Source: Rhizobium lentis (GTDB lineage Bacteria > Pseudomonadota > Alphaproteobacteria > Rhizobiales > Rhizobiaceae). From it: a DNA stretch of 64,000 bases. The notes under the pieces are model-generated. The model worked only from the letters and a program-made list of their open reading frames with translations, searched no databases and was not told the origin of the DNA. The stretch is from positions 186,001-250,000 of the forward strand of contig NZ_JACHBD010000002.1 of the NCBI RefSeq assembly GCF_014200175.1, written 5' to 3'. Of the stretch, positions 27,934 to 36,894 are shown piece by piece. The position numbers and the translations under genes were made by a program. Every line of letters begins with the position of its first letter. The stretch's first letter is position 1.

Positions 27934-28709
27934 CCGTGAGTGTTGCCGGTCTTGCGGGGCTTCTGGTACTGGCGGGCCTTGCCGCCTACATGCAGACCCT
28001 GACGGGTTTTGCCCTCGGCCTGATCATGATGGGCGGCATCGGGCTTTCCGGGCTGATGCCGCTGCCGGAGGCCGCGGTGCTCGTCGGCTGCATGGTGCTC
28101 GTCAATGCGGCGCAGGTCCTGGCACGCGGCTGGCGCGATATCGCCTGGGCGGAATTCTGGCCGGTCGTCATCTCCAGCCTTGCCGCCCTTGCCGCCGGAT
28201 ACTGGCTGCTGGGCTTGATGGTTTCGAGGTCCATCGATTGGCTGAAACTTGTGCTCGGTATCGTCATCATTGCCTCCAGCCTGCAGCTTGCGCTGAAGCC
28301 CCAGCCGCTGGCGGCGCGGTCATCGACGGTATCTTTCGCGTTATTCGGTGCGATTGCCGGCCTGATGGGCGGCCTGTTTTCCACCGCCGGCCCGCCGCTG
28401 GTCTATCATCTCTACCGGCAGCCGCTGCCGGCCGTCAGCATCCGCGAAACGCTGGTCGCGGTCTTTGCCGTCAATGCCGTCATTCGGCTGTCCATGGTCG
28501 CGGCTGCCGGCGAGATACCGCACAGCGGCTTCTGGTGGGGGCTCCTCTGCATTCCCGTCGTAATGATCATGACCGCGGTTGCCAAAAGGTGGCCGCCGCC
28601 CCTGTCTGCGCTGTCTATTCGCCGCATGGCCTTCGGCCTGCTTTTCTTATCCGGCCTGTCGCTGGCCGCTCCCGCCCTTCTGACAATCATAGGAGATCAT
28701 GCATCATGA
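27930..28709 (+). CDS. TauE/SafE-family exporter, probable sulfolactate exporter
   Basis: Polytopic membrane protein of 259 residues with about eight hydrophobic helices. It shows the duplicated TauE pattern: TLTGFALGLIMMGG near the N-terminus and GAIAGLMGGLFSTAGPPLVYHLY in the second half. TauE/SafE proteins export sulfite, sulfoacetate or other small sulfonates. In sulfoglycolysis loci they are thought to export sulfolactate. The GTG start overlaps the sulfoquinovosidase stop (GTGA), and its own stop overlaps the dehydrogenase start. The direction and ligand of transport are inferred. Confidence 0.82.
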   Translation: MTVSVAGLAGLLVLAGLAAYMQTLTGFALGLIMMGGIGLSGLMPLPEAAVLVGCMVLVNAAQVLARGWRDIAWAEFWPVVISSLAALAAGYWLLGLMVSRSIDWLKLVLGIVIIASSLQLALKPQPLAARSSTVSFALFGAIAGLMGGLFSTAGPPLVYHLYRQPLPAVSIRETLVAVFAVNAVIRLSMVAAAGEIPHSGFWWGLLCIPVVMIMTAVAKRWPPPLSALSIRRMAFGLLFLSGLSLAAPALLTIIGDHAS

Positions 28710-30175
28710 CCGACCGTCGCACGCTTGCCCTCAAGGACCCCGCGCTTCTCGTAGATAAGGCTTTCGTCGAGGGTGCATGGATCGCCGCACCCGACGGCAA
28801 GTCGATTGCGGTCACCGATCCCTTCGACGGGGCGCTGATTGCCAATGTGCCGGATCTCGGCCGGGCAGTTGTCGCCGAGGCGATCGATGCCGCGGCGGCC
28901 GCCCAGAAGCTATGGGCAAGGCGCACGGCCAAGGAACGGGCGCAGGTGCTCAAGCGCTGGCACGATCTCATCATCGAAAATGCCGACGATCTGGCGCTGA
29001 TCCTGACGACCGAGCAGGGCAAGCCGCTGGCGGAGGCGAAGGGTGAGGTCGTCTCCAATGCCGCCTATCTCGAATGGTTCGCGGAGGAGGCAAAGCGGAT
29101 CGACGGCGATATCATTCCCGGTCCCAATGCCGGCCAGCGCATCATGGTCTTGAAGCAACCGGTGGGCGTCTGCGCGGCGATCACGCCGTGGAATTTTCCG
29201 AACGGCATGATCACCCGCAAGGCCGGCCCGGCCCTTGCTGCCGGCTGCAGCATGATCCTGAAGCCTGCTTCGCAGACGCCGCTATCGGCGCTGGCGCTCG
29301 CCCTTCTGGCTGAGCGCGCCGGCGTGCCTAAGGGCGTGTTCTCGGTCGTGACAGGCGAGGCCAAGCCCATCGGTCTTGAGTTCTGCCACAATCCGAAAAT
29401 TGCCAAGATCACCTTTACCGGTTCGACGGGGGTCGGCCGCTGGCTGATGAAGGAAGCGGCCGACGGCATCAAGCGCCTGTCGCTGGAACTCGGGGGCAAC
29501 GCGCCTTTCATCGTATTCGACGACGCCGATCTCGATGCCGCCGTCGAAGGCGCGATGATCTCCAAGTTCCGCAATGCCGGCCAGACCTGCGTCTGCGCCA
29601 ACCGCATCTACGTACAGGAGAGCGTCGCTGCGGCTTTCACCGAAAAGCTTCTTGCCAAGGTGTCCGGACTTTCGCTCGGTCGCGGTACCGAAGCCGGCGT
29701 CAGCCAGGGGCCGCTGATCGATGAGAAGGCTGTGGCGAAAATGGAAGAGCATGTCGCCGATGTGGTCGCACGAGGCGGGGTCGTGCTTTCCGGCGGCAAA
29801 CGTAGCGCGCTCGGGGGCACGTTCTTCGAGCCGACGGTCGTCACCGGCGTGACGCAGGCAATGAAGGTGGCAAAGGAGGAAACCTTTGCGCCGCTGGCGC
29901 CGATCATTTCCTTCAAGGACGAGGACGACGTCATCGCCATGGCCAATGATAGCGAATTCGGCCTTGCCTCCTATTTTTACGCGAAGGACATGGCCCGCAT
30001 CTGGCGTGTCGCGGAAGCGCTTGAGGCTGGCATGGTGGGCGTCAACACTGGCATGATCGCCAACGAAATGGCTCCGTTTGGCGGCATCAAGCAGTCCGGC
30101 ACCGGGCGCGAAGGATCGAAATACGGGATTGAGGGCTTTCTGGAGTTGAAGTACGTGGCCCTCGGGGGGATCTGA
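28706..30175 (+). CDS. 3-Sulfolactaldehyde dehydrogenase (aldehyde dehydrogenase superfamily)
   Basis: NAD(P)-dependent aldehyde dehydrogenase of 489 residues, close to succinate-semialdehyde dehydrogenases. PWNFPNGMITRK and FTGSTGVGRW bind the cofactor, the general base Glu lies in LELGGNAPFIVFDDAD, and the catalytic Cys in NAGQTCVCANR. In the pathway it oxidises sulfolactaldehyde to sulfolactate. AGGAG (28691-28695) lies upstream and the ATG overlaps the exporter stop codon. Last gene of the operon; a palindrome that may terminate transcription follows at 30252. Confidence 0.88.
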   Translation: MTDRRTLALKDPALLVDKAFVEGAWIAAPDGKSIAVTDPFDGALIANVPDLGRAVVAEAIDAAAAAQKLWARRTAKERAQVLKRWHDLIIENADDLALILTTEQGKPLAEAKGEVVSNAAYLEWFAEEAKRIDGDIIPGPNAGQRIMVLKQPVGVCAAITPWNFPNGMITRKAGPALAAGCSMILKPASQTPLSALALALLAERAGVPKGVFSVVTGEAKPIGLEFCHNPKIAKITFTGSTGVGRWLMKEAADGIKRLSLELGGNAPFIVFDDADLDAAVEGAMISKFRNAGQTCVCANRIYVQESVAAAFTEKLLAKVSGLSLGRGTEAGVSQGPLIDEKAVAKMEEHVADVVARGGVVLSGGKRSALGGTFFEPTVVTGVTQAMKVAKEETFAPLAPIISFKDEDDVIAMANDSEFGLASYFYAKDMARIWRVAEALEAGMVGVNTGMIANEMAPFGGIKQSGTGREGSKYGIEGFLELKYVALGGI

Positions 30176-30251
30176 CGATTCCAATCCCGGGATGTTGTGG
30201 ACACTTCTCTTGTTGCATCAGAGCACACATGCCCTTGAATCGGCAAGTTGG

Positions 30252-30276
30252 TGTCGGCTCTCGTTCAGAGCCGACA
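30252..30276. terminator. Possible bidirectional terminator hairpin between convergent genes
   Basis: TGTCGGCTCT and AGAGCCGACA form a perfect 10-bp stem with a 5-nt loop. There is no long T tract on either side. It sits between the convergent operon end (30175) and regulator gene end (30289). Confidence 0.5.
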
Positions 30277-30288
30277 TGCCGCGGCCCA

Positions 30289-31842
30289 TCAACGCGCTTC
30301 AGAGTCGCTTGATCGTTCCGCTGCTTGCAACAGCTCGTTGAGGCGGGTCGCCCATTCCTTATTGCCCTCTCTGAACGGTCCAAGCGCATCGCCGGCAGCT
30401 ACCGGAAGCCCGTGGGCTGCCGCGGCGAGGCGGCGAGCCTGATCGATATTCCCCACGGCCATGTGGCAGCAGGCCTGAATGCGCATGAGCGCCGGCCAGT
30501 CGGGTCGCGCCTTTAATGCCGTATGCCCGACGTCGAGCGCGCCCTCTACATCATTGGAAAAGAACAGCGCAAGCATCAACAGACTGAACCACACCCCATT
30601 CTGCGGATCGTGCGGGTTGAGTTCGAGGCCGCGAGACAAGGGCTTTCGTGCGCCGGCCGCGTCGCCCGAAAAGAGCCGGGCCATGCCGAGGATGAGATGC
30701 CCGAGGGCGAAGCCCGAACCGAGCTCGATCGACCGTTCCGCGGCGAGGATCGCCTGCTCGGCTCTGCCCGTGTAGGCCGACACGATCGCCAGCGCATAAT
30801 GCGAGTACGGGTTTCGCGCGTCGAGATAGATCGCCCGCAGGGCGGCAGTTAACCCTTCCTGACCATCCGCGGCAGGATCTTCCGTCCAGCCATAGGCGAT
30901 GAGGCCGGCGTTGACCCGAGCCCGCCAGATCTGCGCCTCCGGAAGCATGGGGTCGATCTCGGCGGCCTCGCGGAAAAATCGTCTTGCCAGAAGGTGGGTT
31001 GGCTGTGAGACCTTGTGGAAATTGAATGTGCCTTGCCGGACAAGGTCCCAGGCCGTGATGTTGCCGGTGTGGGGAGCGACCGCCAGCCCGTGGCGCAACA
31101 GCAGCTCGGGTTCGACTGCCGCGGCGATCCGCTCGGCGATGGCGTCTTGCACCGCGAATATCTCGGCCAGCTGAAGATCGTAGTGTTCGGACCAGACAGT
31201 CGCGCCCTTGGCCGCGTCGACGAGGTGCACCGATATTCGGATCCGATCGCCGGTATACCGAATAGCCCCATCCACCAGAAAATTGACACCGAGTTCGACC
31301 CCGACGGCGCGCGGATCCCTGGAGCTGTTCCTGTCTTTGAAACTTGCCCCGCGTGAGGCGACGCGCAGCCATCTGAACCGAGTGAGTGCTGTGATCAGGT
31401 CGTCGGCGATCCCGTCGGCCAGATATTGCTTCTCGGCATCGCCGCCCAGATTTTCGAACGGCAGGACTGCGAGCCCCAGCTTGGATCTGGCTTGCGCATG
31501 CCACTCGCTATCGATTCCTTCACTTGCGCTCTCCACCCGGCTTGAAAACCTGTAGCCGACCCGTGGGACGGTGGCGATCCATTCGGTGCCGTCCGATGCG
31601 GGGCCGAGCAGCTTGCGAAGGGCAGCAATCTGAACGGAAAGATTACTTTCCTCGACGGCCAATCCGGGCCAAGCGGCATCCATCAGTGCCGATTTTGAGA
31701 CGACGCCCCCTTGCGCCGCAAGCAGAACGGCAAGCAGCGAAGCACCGCGGGCGCCGATGGCGACAGGCCGATCGTCACAAAGCAGGCTTCCGTTCTCGGC
31801 GCTGAACTCGAAGCGGCCGAATGCAATGTGCTGGGTGTTCAT
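30289..31842 (-). CDS. Winged-helix (OmpR/CadC-type) regulator with a TPR-like domain
   Basis: Protein of 517 residues. The N-terminal trans_reg_C winged helix (about residues 5-100) includes SNLSVQIAALRKLLG and PRVGYRF. A middle domain (LAVLPFENLGGDAEKQYLAD to about residue 260) is typical of adenylate-cyclase-associated and CadC-like regulators. The C-terminal TPR-like helices (about 300-500) include ASAYTG-type repeats such as YALAIVSAYTGRAEQAILAA. No phosphoreceiver domain and no transmembrane segment are evident, so it is a soluble regulator whose TPR part probably senses a protein or small ligand. It is divergent from the cupin and RidA genes, its likely targets. This link is inference. 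Confidence 0.82.
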   Translation of the reverse strand: MNTQHIAFGRFEFSAENGSLLCDDRPVAIGARGASLLAVLLAAQGGVVSKSALMDAAWPGLAVEESNLSVQIAALRKLLGPASDGTEWIATVPRVGYRFSSRVESASEGIDSEWHAQARSKLGLAVLPFENLGGDAEKQYLADGIADDLITALTRFRWLRVASRGASFKDRNSSRDPRAVGVELGVNFLVDGAIRYTGDRIRISVHLVDAAKGATVWSEHYDLQLAEIFAVQDAIAERIAAAVEPELLLRHGLAVAPHTGNITAWDLVRQGTFNFHKVSQPTHLLARRFFREAAEIDPMLPEAQIWRARVNAGLIAYGWTEDPAADGQEGLTAALRAIYLDARNPYSHYALAIVSAYTGRAEQAILAAERSIELGSGFALGHLILGMARLFSGDAAGARKPLSRGLELNPHDPQNGVWFSLLMLALFFSNDVEGALDVGHTALKARPDWPALMRIQACCHMAVGNIDQARRLAAAAHGLPVAAGDALGPFREGNKEWATRLNELLQAAERSSDSEAR

Positions 31843-31959
31843 GGCCAGCCATGATACGCCGATTTCGGCGTTTTTCGGAACTTTTCGGCATTGCTTCAGG
31901 ACTTGCGCCGGCTGAGCGCGCAGAGTCTGTTTTCATCGCGCCACGCAATGGTGAGAGCC

Positions 31960-32394
31960 ATGAAGAACGAAGCAGCCCAGCCGAAAAATCCTTCTGCAAT
32001 AACCGCAAAGGTCGTCAGCGGCAGCGACAGCCACATCGCCAAGCAAGGATCCGTCTACCGGTCGGGCGTCTCCGCAGAGAGCGTCGGATCGGCCATGCTG
32101 TGGCTCGGGACGATTTCGCTGCCCGCAGGCAGGCGAACCAGCGCCCATCGCCACGAGGGACACGAGACCGCCCTTCTCATGACCGCCGGCCAGGAGATCG
32201 AGATCTGGTCAGGGCCGGAGCTCGAATGCTGCGAAACGGTGCGCCCCGGTGACTACCTGTTCATTCCGGCCGGCGTTCCGCACGTCGCCGTCAATCGCAG
32301 CGCGGAAAACGCCGAGTTCCTCGGAGCCCGTAACGATCCCGCGGCCAACGAGAGCGTCATTCTCATGCCGGAGCTCGACGGCATCGTGCCCTAA
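31960..32394 (+). CDS. Cupin-domain protein
   Basis: Single-domain cupin of about 144 residues. Metal-ligand motif 1 is partly recognisable (SAHRHEGHETALLMTAG, with His-His-Glu) and motif 2 is GDYLFIPAGVPHVAVN with its His. This supports a beta-barrel that binds a metal or small ligand. The start at 31960 (GAGAG upstream) is preferred; 31948 is possible. It is divergent from the winged-helix regulator and 110 bp upstream of the RidA gene. The function within the superfamily cannot be fixed. Confidence 0.78.
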   Translation: MKNEAAQPKNPSAITAKVVSGSDSHIAKQGSVYRSGVSAESVGSAMLWLGTISLPAGRRTSAHRHEGHETALLMTAGQEIEIWSGPELECCETVRPGDYLFIPAGVPHVAVNRSAENAEFLGARNDPAANESVILMPELDGIVP

Positions 32395-32504
32395 ACGCGT
32401 CGTCAATCCCTGGAGTTGCCACACTTCAGGTTCGTTCTTTCGCATATCGCTATCGCAAAACCACCGGCCGCCTTTGCGCGATCCAACCACATGGGAGGTG
32501 CATC

Positions 32505-32987
32505 ATGGCCATCATCGAACAACGTTTAGCCGAAATGGGTCTTGAACTGCCCGAACCCTTAAAGGTTCGAGACGGCCTGAAATTGCCCTTCGCTTGGGTT
32601 CGGGTGCGCGGCACCCGCGCTTATATTTCAGGTCATGTCGCCTGCAACCCGGATGGGACATTGGCAAAACCGCTGGGCAAGGTCGGAGCCGAAGTGTCGC
32701 CGGAGCAGGGATACGCATCGGCTCGGCTTGTCGCCCTGGCCCATCTCGCAAGCCTCAAACGCGCCGTGGGAGACCTCGATCGGGTCACGGCCTGGCTGCG
32801 CGTTTTCGCGATGGTGAATGTCGCTCCAGGGTTCAATGAGACGCCGCTGGTGACAAACGGCTATTCCGATCTGATACTGGATCTCTACGGTCTCGAGGCC
32901 GGCGCGCACGCCCGCTCGTCCATCGGCATGGCCATCCCATTGAATGCGCCGGTAAACTGCGAAGCGGAAGTCGAAATCGACGGTTGA
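32505..32987 (+). CDS. RidA/YjgF-family protein
   Basis: Protein of 160 residues of the RidA superfamily, whose typical members hydrolyse reactive enamine/imine intermediates of amino acid metabolism. The sequence shows an N-terminal linker, YISGHVACNPDG (RidA strand region), a central helix (ASLKRAVGDLDRVTAWLRVFAMVN) and the C-terminal ARSSIGMAIPLNAPVNCEAEVEI. This RSSIG-type variant is longer than canonical RidA (about 130). GGGAGGTG precedes the ATG. It probably shares regulation with the cupin gene upstream. Confidence 0.85.
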   Translation: MAIIEQRLAEMGLELPEPLKVRDGLKLPFAWVRVRGTRAYISGHVACNPDGTLAKPLGKVGAEVSPEQGYASARLVALAHLASLKRAVGDLDRVTAWLRVFAMVNVAPGFNETPLVTNGYSDLILDLYGLEAGAHARSSIGMAIPLNAPVNCEAEVEIDG

Positions 32988-33113
32988 TCCCTAATGGGCG
33001 CGGGGAATCGATTGTGACGGCATTCCGGGGCGCAGGTGCCGGCACCTACACAACTGCACAGGGGCGATGGGAAGCGGCAACTCACCCTCGACCTGATAGA
33101 CGAACGCAGCCCA

Positions 33114-34661
33114 TCAACGGCGCTGCCGAATCCTGCTGCCGACCTGATCCGCCGCGATCTCCTCGATTGGCGCAGGTCTGCCCAGCAGATATCCCTGGCC
33201 GATGTCGCAGCCCAGATCCTGAAGCCGCTGAAGTTGGCTCTCCTCTTCGATGCCTTCGGCCGTTATCGTCACGCCGAGGCCGGCGCCGAGGGCGATGATG
33301 GCCTTGATCACCTTGTCCTGCTTGTCATTGCTCTCGAACGAAGCGACGAAACTCCTGTCGATTTTGATCTTGTCGAACCGGTAGTTGGACAGCTGGGAGA
33401 GGCTGGAATAGCCTGTCCCAAAATCATCGAGCGCAATTCCGACCCCCGCATTCACCAGATCGTCGAGGACAATGCGTGCGGTGACGGCGTCCTGGATGAT
33501 GGCGCTCTCCGTCACCTCAAGCTCGACCCTATGCGCGGGCAGGCCGACATCGCCCAATATCTTGAGAATTCTGAGGCCCAGCAACCGGTCGCTCAGCTGA
33601 ATCGGTGAAAGGTTGAACGACAGTACAAGCTCGCTTGGCCAGGAAAGCGCATCGGTGCAGGCGCGGCGAAGCAGTTGGTCCGTCAATTCGACGATCAGAC
33701 CGGCTTCCTCTGCCACTGGAATAAACTCGTTCGGCGGGATGAACTCGCCGGACGCCGTTTTCCAGCGCGCCAGCGCCTCGAAGCCGATAATCTTGTTTTC
33801 CTTCAGATCCACGAGCGGTTGATAATAGGGAATGATCTCAGCCTTCCGGATGGCTACGCGGAGATCCCCTTCTATCCTGACCCGTTTCGCCAGCTCGTCC
33901 TGCATCGATGGCACGAAGGGCTTCACCAGATTGCGCCCCTGCTTTTTCGCCACATACATCGCACAGTCCGAATGCCGGATGACCTGACCGGGCTCATCGC
34001 CGTCCTCCGGATAAAGTGCGAAGCCGACGCTGGCGCCGAGGTCGACGGCGACACCATTGAATGTGAACGGCTTTCCGATTGCGCTGACGATGCGGTTCCC
34101 CAAAGCGACAAGATCGGGATTTCCGATGCGCCGCGAGAGAACGACGAACTCGTCTCCGCCAAGGCGGAAAACGTTCTCCTGAGGAAAGAGCGAGGAGAGC
34201 CGCTGAGCAACCGTCTTCAGCACCGCATCACCGTGATCGTGGCCGAGGAGATCGTTGACCTTCTTGAAGCCGTCGAGATCGATGCTGAACACCGCATACG
34301 TATCTTGTGACCTTTGATCGGTCATTGCCTGCGCACATATGGAATCCAGGAATCTGCGGTTCGGCAGCTCGGTCAGCGTGTCATGACAGGCAATCCAGTC
34401 GACGTGCTTTTCGGCCTGCAGCCTGCGATCAACCTCCCTCGAAAGGTCCCGGATCCTCAGCGCGGAATAGATGAGCCCCAAAAACCCGGAGATATTCAGG
34501 GCAAGCAGTGCGTGGTCGAGCGGATAGTTGTGATGCCGCTCGATAAACTCATCCAGCTCCTCATGCCACTGGAAGCGCCAGGAGAGGCTGAAGAGAAGCA
34601 GGAAGATCGCAAGCCAGCCCAATATCTCCAACTGGGGTCTGGTCGGGCGGATGCGGGGCAT
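33114..34661 (-). CDS. GGDEF-EAL cyclic-di-GMP signalling protein
   Basis: Protein of 515 residues from the ATG at 34661 (AGGAG upstream). Two N-terminal transmembrane helices (ILGWLAIFLLLFSLSW and LLALNISGFLGLIYSAL) are followed by a short coiled linker. The GGDEF domain has the motif LGGDEFVV intact. The EAL domain has FEALARW, NLSPIQL, ELEVTESAI, DDFGTGYSSL, KIDRSF and AEGIE. Both catalytic sites look complete, so it could make and/or degrade c-di-GMP. No PAS or other sensor is present besides the membrane anchor. Monocistronic by context. Confidence 0.9.
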   Translation of the reverse strand: MPRIRPTRPQLEILGWLAIFLLLFSLSWRFQWHEELDEFIERHHNYPLDHALLALNISGFLGLIYSALRIRDLSREVDRRLQAEKHVDWIACHDTLTELPNRRFLDSICAQAMTDQRSQDTYAVFSIDLDGFKKVNDLLGHDHGDAVLKTVAQRLSSLFPQENVFRLGGDEFVVLSRRIGNPDLVALGNRIVSAIGKPFTFNGVAVDLGASVGFALYPEDGDEPGQVIRHSDCAMYVAKKQGRNLVKPFVPSMQDELAKRVRIEGDLRVAIRKAEIIPYYQPLVDLKENKIIGFEALARWKTASGEFIPPNEFIPVAEEAGLIVELTDQLLRRACTDALSWPSELVLSFNLSPIQLSDRLLGLRILKILGDVGLPAHRVELEVTESAIIQDAVTARIVLDDLVNAGVGIALDDFGTGYSSLSQLSNYRFDKIKIDRSFVASFESNDKQDKVIKAIIALGAGLGVTITAEGIEEESQLQRLQDLGCDIGQGYLLGRPAPIEEIAADQVGSRIRQRR

Positions 34662-35091
34662 ATGAACGCTCCTGTTGTGTGAAGAGCCATCATGGCCAGT
34701 TCGCAGGACCGCATCGTCCTCGGCGGTAATCGAAGACCGCCACAAATCATTCGGGCGGCATTGAAAGCCCAGCTTGCGGTCGCCGACCAGCGCGCAGATA
34801 AGTTCGAAAGACCTTTGTGCGCGTCGAAGGTTAACGGTGGGTTGCCCTGACGAGGGGTGCAGGCGGTTCTATGCGCATAACGGATAGCTTTGCCGCAAAT
34901 CGGACCAGGCGCGGGTTCAGAAATCGACTTGACAAGTTTGATGACGAGCATCATTAATCAACTATGATGATAAACGTCATTAAAAACTGCTGACGGAGGT
35001 AGGGCGTCCTCGATCACATGGGTCCATGCCGATTTGTGCCTGTGGCTTTATCGTTCCCTTGACACCTGACGCCGCGAGAGGAGAAGGCCCC
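34662..35091. other. Intergenic region with promoter and paired TetR operators
   Basis: Divergent 430-bp spacer. The left 260 bp hold nothing recognisable. On the right, TTGACA (34929-34934) and CATTAA (34952-34957), 17 bp apart, form a likely promoter for the oxidoreductase. Operator copies at 34939-34957 and 34965-34983 overlap and follow it. The ribosome binding site is at about 35079-35083. Confidence 0.6.
34939..34983. promoter_or_regulatory. Two TetR-type operators (TGATGA-N6-TCATTAA) before the oxidoreductase
   Basis: TGATGACGAGCATCATTAA (34939-34957) and TGATGATAAACGTCATTAA (34965-34983), 26 bp apart start to start. The same motif occurs twice in front of the tetR gene at 36737-36785. 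The first site covers the promoter spacer and -10 region. Confidence 0.8.
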
Positions 35092-36096
35092 GTGAAGGCA
35101 TTCGTCGTTGACAAGTACAAGAAGAAAGGCGCTCTGCGTCTGGCCAACCTGCCGGAACCGGAATTGCTGGACAATGACGTCCTCGTGCGGATTCAGGCCA
35201 CCGCCGTGAACCAGCTCGACTCCAAGGTCCGGGACGGGGAGTTCAAGCTTATTCTTCCCTATCGTCCGCCCTTCGTCCTCGGGCATGACCTCGCCGGAAC
35301 GGTTGTCAAAGTCGGATCCAGGGTGAGGCGGTTCAAGGTGGGTGACGAAGTCTATGCACGGCCTCGCGATCATCGGGTCGGGACATTCGCCGAATTCATT
35401 GCCATCGATGAAGCCGATGCGGCGCTGAAGCCGAGCAACCTCAGCATGAGCCAAGCGGCGTCCATCCCGCTCGTCGGGTTGACCGCCTGGCAGGCGCTCG
35501 TCGAGGTAGGTAAGATAAAGCCCGGCCAGAAGGTCTTCATTCAGGCCGGCTCCGGCGGTGTCGGGACGTTCGCCATTCAGCTCGCCAAACATCTCGGCGC
35601 GACGGTTGCGACGACGACGAGCGCTAAAAATGCCGAGCTGGCGAGAAGTCTCGGGGCGGATGTGGTCATCGACTACAAGACGCAGGACTTCGAAAAGATC
35701 TTGTCGGGCTACGATCTGGTGCTGAACAGCCAGGATCCGAAGACGCTCGAAAAGTCGCTGGGCGTGCTGAAGCCGGGTGGCCGGCTCATTTCCATCTCCG
35801 GTCCGCCCGAACCGGCATTCGCCAGGGAGCTCGGCCTCAACCTGTTCCTGAAGCTGGTCCTGTGGTTGTTGAGCCGAGGAGTTCGCAAAAAGGCCAAGCA
35901 TCTCGGCGTCGCTTATTCATTCCTGTTCATGCGCGCGGAGGGGCGGCAGCTGGGTGAGATTGCCCGCTTGATCGAGCAAGGCTTGATCCGGCCGGTTGTC
36001 GACAAGGTATTCCCGTTTGAACAGACCGGAGATGCGCTGGCCTATGTCGAGACCGGTCGTGCCAAAGGCAAGGTGGTCATCGCGGTCGCGAATTGA
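35092..36096 (+). CDS. NADP-dependent zinc-type alcohol dehydrogenase / quinone oxidoreductase (MDR family)
   Basis: MDR-superfamily oxidoreductase of 334 residues. The GTG at 35092 follows GAGAGGAGAAGG. Features: VNQLDSKVRDGEF, FVLGHDLAGTVVKVGSRVRRFKVGDEVYA, and the Rossmann motif AGSGGVGTFAIQLAKHLGA. The cysteine zinc ligands of true alcohol dehydrogenases are absent, so it belongs to the zinc-independent quinone-reductase group, which typically reduces quinones or unsaturated carbonyls with NADPH. It is convergent with a TetR gene that shares its operators, which points to induction by a toxic or reactive compound. Confidence 0.88.
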   Translation: MKAFVVDKYKKKGALRLANLPEPELLDNDVLVRIQATAVNQLDSKVRDGEFKLILPYRPPFVLGHDLAGTVVKVGSRVRRFKVGDEVYARPRDHRVGTFAEFIAIDEADAALKPSNLSMSQAASIPLVGLTAWQALVEVGKIKPGQKVFIQAGSGGVGTFAIQLAKHLGATVATTTSAKNAELARSLGADVVIDYKTQDFEKILSGYDLVLNSQDPKTLEKSLGVLKPGGRLISISGPPEPAFARELGLNLFLKLVLWLLSRGVRKKAKHLGVAYSFLFMRAEGRQLGEIARLIEQGLIRPVVDKVFPFEQTGDALAYVETGRAKGKVVIAVAN

Positions 36097-36122
36097 CGCG
36101 CCGCGCCGGCGGATGCGTGGCC

Positions 36123-36704
36123 CTATCGCTCTCGCATCCGATTTTCAATGGCGTCCCGGCAATTCGCCAGGCAAGCGTCAAGCAGTTCGTCGGCCAGCGG
36201 GGAATCGTCCGGGCAGGCCCTCGAAAGCACGATGGCGCCAACCGCCTGAGCGAGGATGGCGATGGCTTGTGCCCGCCCGCCGGCGCTCGACGCATGATGT
36301 CGCGCAATGCCACCCTCCACCGCGCGCACCAGCTTGTCTATTCCTGCAGCGAAAACGGCCTTGGTCTTCTCGGGCTGTCGGGCGGCATCGCAACTCAGTG
36401 CCGCGGCCGTGCACCCCTGGCCACGTCCATCCCGGTGTTCGCGTGCAAGATAAAGCTCCATAACGTCGAGGACGTCATGACCGGCGTAGCGCTGCAAGGT
36501 CTCGCTCAACCCATTCTCGGTCGATTCCGCGATCAGCTCCTCCTTGGAGCGGAAGTGATTGTAGAAGCCGCCATGGGTGAGCCCCGCGCGCTCCATCAAT
36601 TCCGCCACGCCCACGCCATCGAACCCACGTTCGCGAAACAGCTCTGACGCGGTGGCAACAATCCGGTCGTAGTTTTCCTGCTTCTTTTCCTTGGTGATCC
36701 GCAC
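36123..36704 (-). CDS. TetR-family repressor
   Basis: Protein of 193 residues from the GTG at 36704 (AAGGA 8 bp upstream). The longer frame starting at 36752 would begin inside an operator and is rejected. The helix-turn-helix is IVATASELFRERGFDGVGVA, then LMERAGLTHGGFYNHFRSKEEL (about residues 14-55). The ligand domain contains CTAAALSCDAARQ and DLACLANCR-type cysteines, resembling NemR/YcdC-like regulators of electrophile responses. It is convergent with the oxidoreductase, and operators before both genes predict coordinated repression plus autoregulation. Confidence 0.87.
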   Translation of the reverse strand: MRITKEKKQENYDRIVATASELFRERGFDGVGVAELMERAGLTHGGFYNHFRSKEELIAESTENGLSETLQRYAGHDVLDVMELYLAREHRDGRGQGCTAAALSCDAARQPEKTKAVFAAGIDKLVRAVEGGIARHHASSAGGRAQAIAILAQAVGAIVLSRACPDDSPLADELLDACLANCRDAIENRMRER

Positions 36705-36736
36705 GTCACGGTCCTTTCGACAGCAATTTCCAGATA

Positions 36737-36785
36737 TGATGTCGGCCGTCATTATAGCTTAGCTATTGATGATATCCATCATTAA
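36737..36785. promoter_or_regulatory. Two TetR-type operators before tetR
   Basis: TGATGATATCCATCATTAA (36767-36785) and the weaker TGATGTCGGCCGTCATTAT (36737-36755) match TGATGA-N6-TCATTAA. On the minus strand the second covers TATAAT (plus 36751-36756), the likely -10 of tetR. Confidence 0.75.
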
Positions 36786-36894
36786 TATGGGCGGTCAACA
36801 AGGCAGCCGCACGCAGACGGCACCGCGCGTTTTTCTACGCGCGGTGCCGTCTGCAGCAACTTTGACCTATGGGCAAAAAGGAGCGAATCCCCGA

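Noticed and set aside
36705..36752. ATG at 36752 as the start of the TetR gene
   Set aside because: It lies inside an operator and over the likely -10 sequence. The GTG at 36704 has a ribosome binding site and gives the normal TetR N-terminus.
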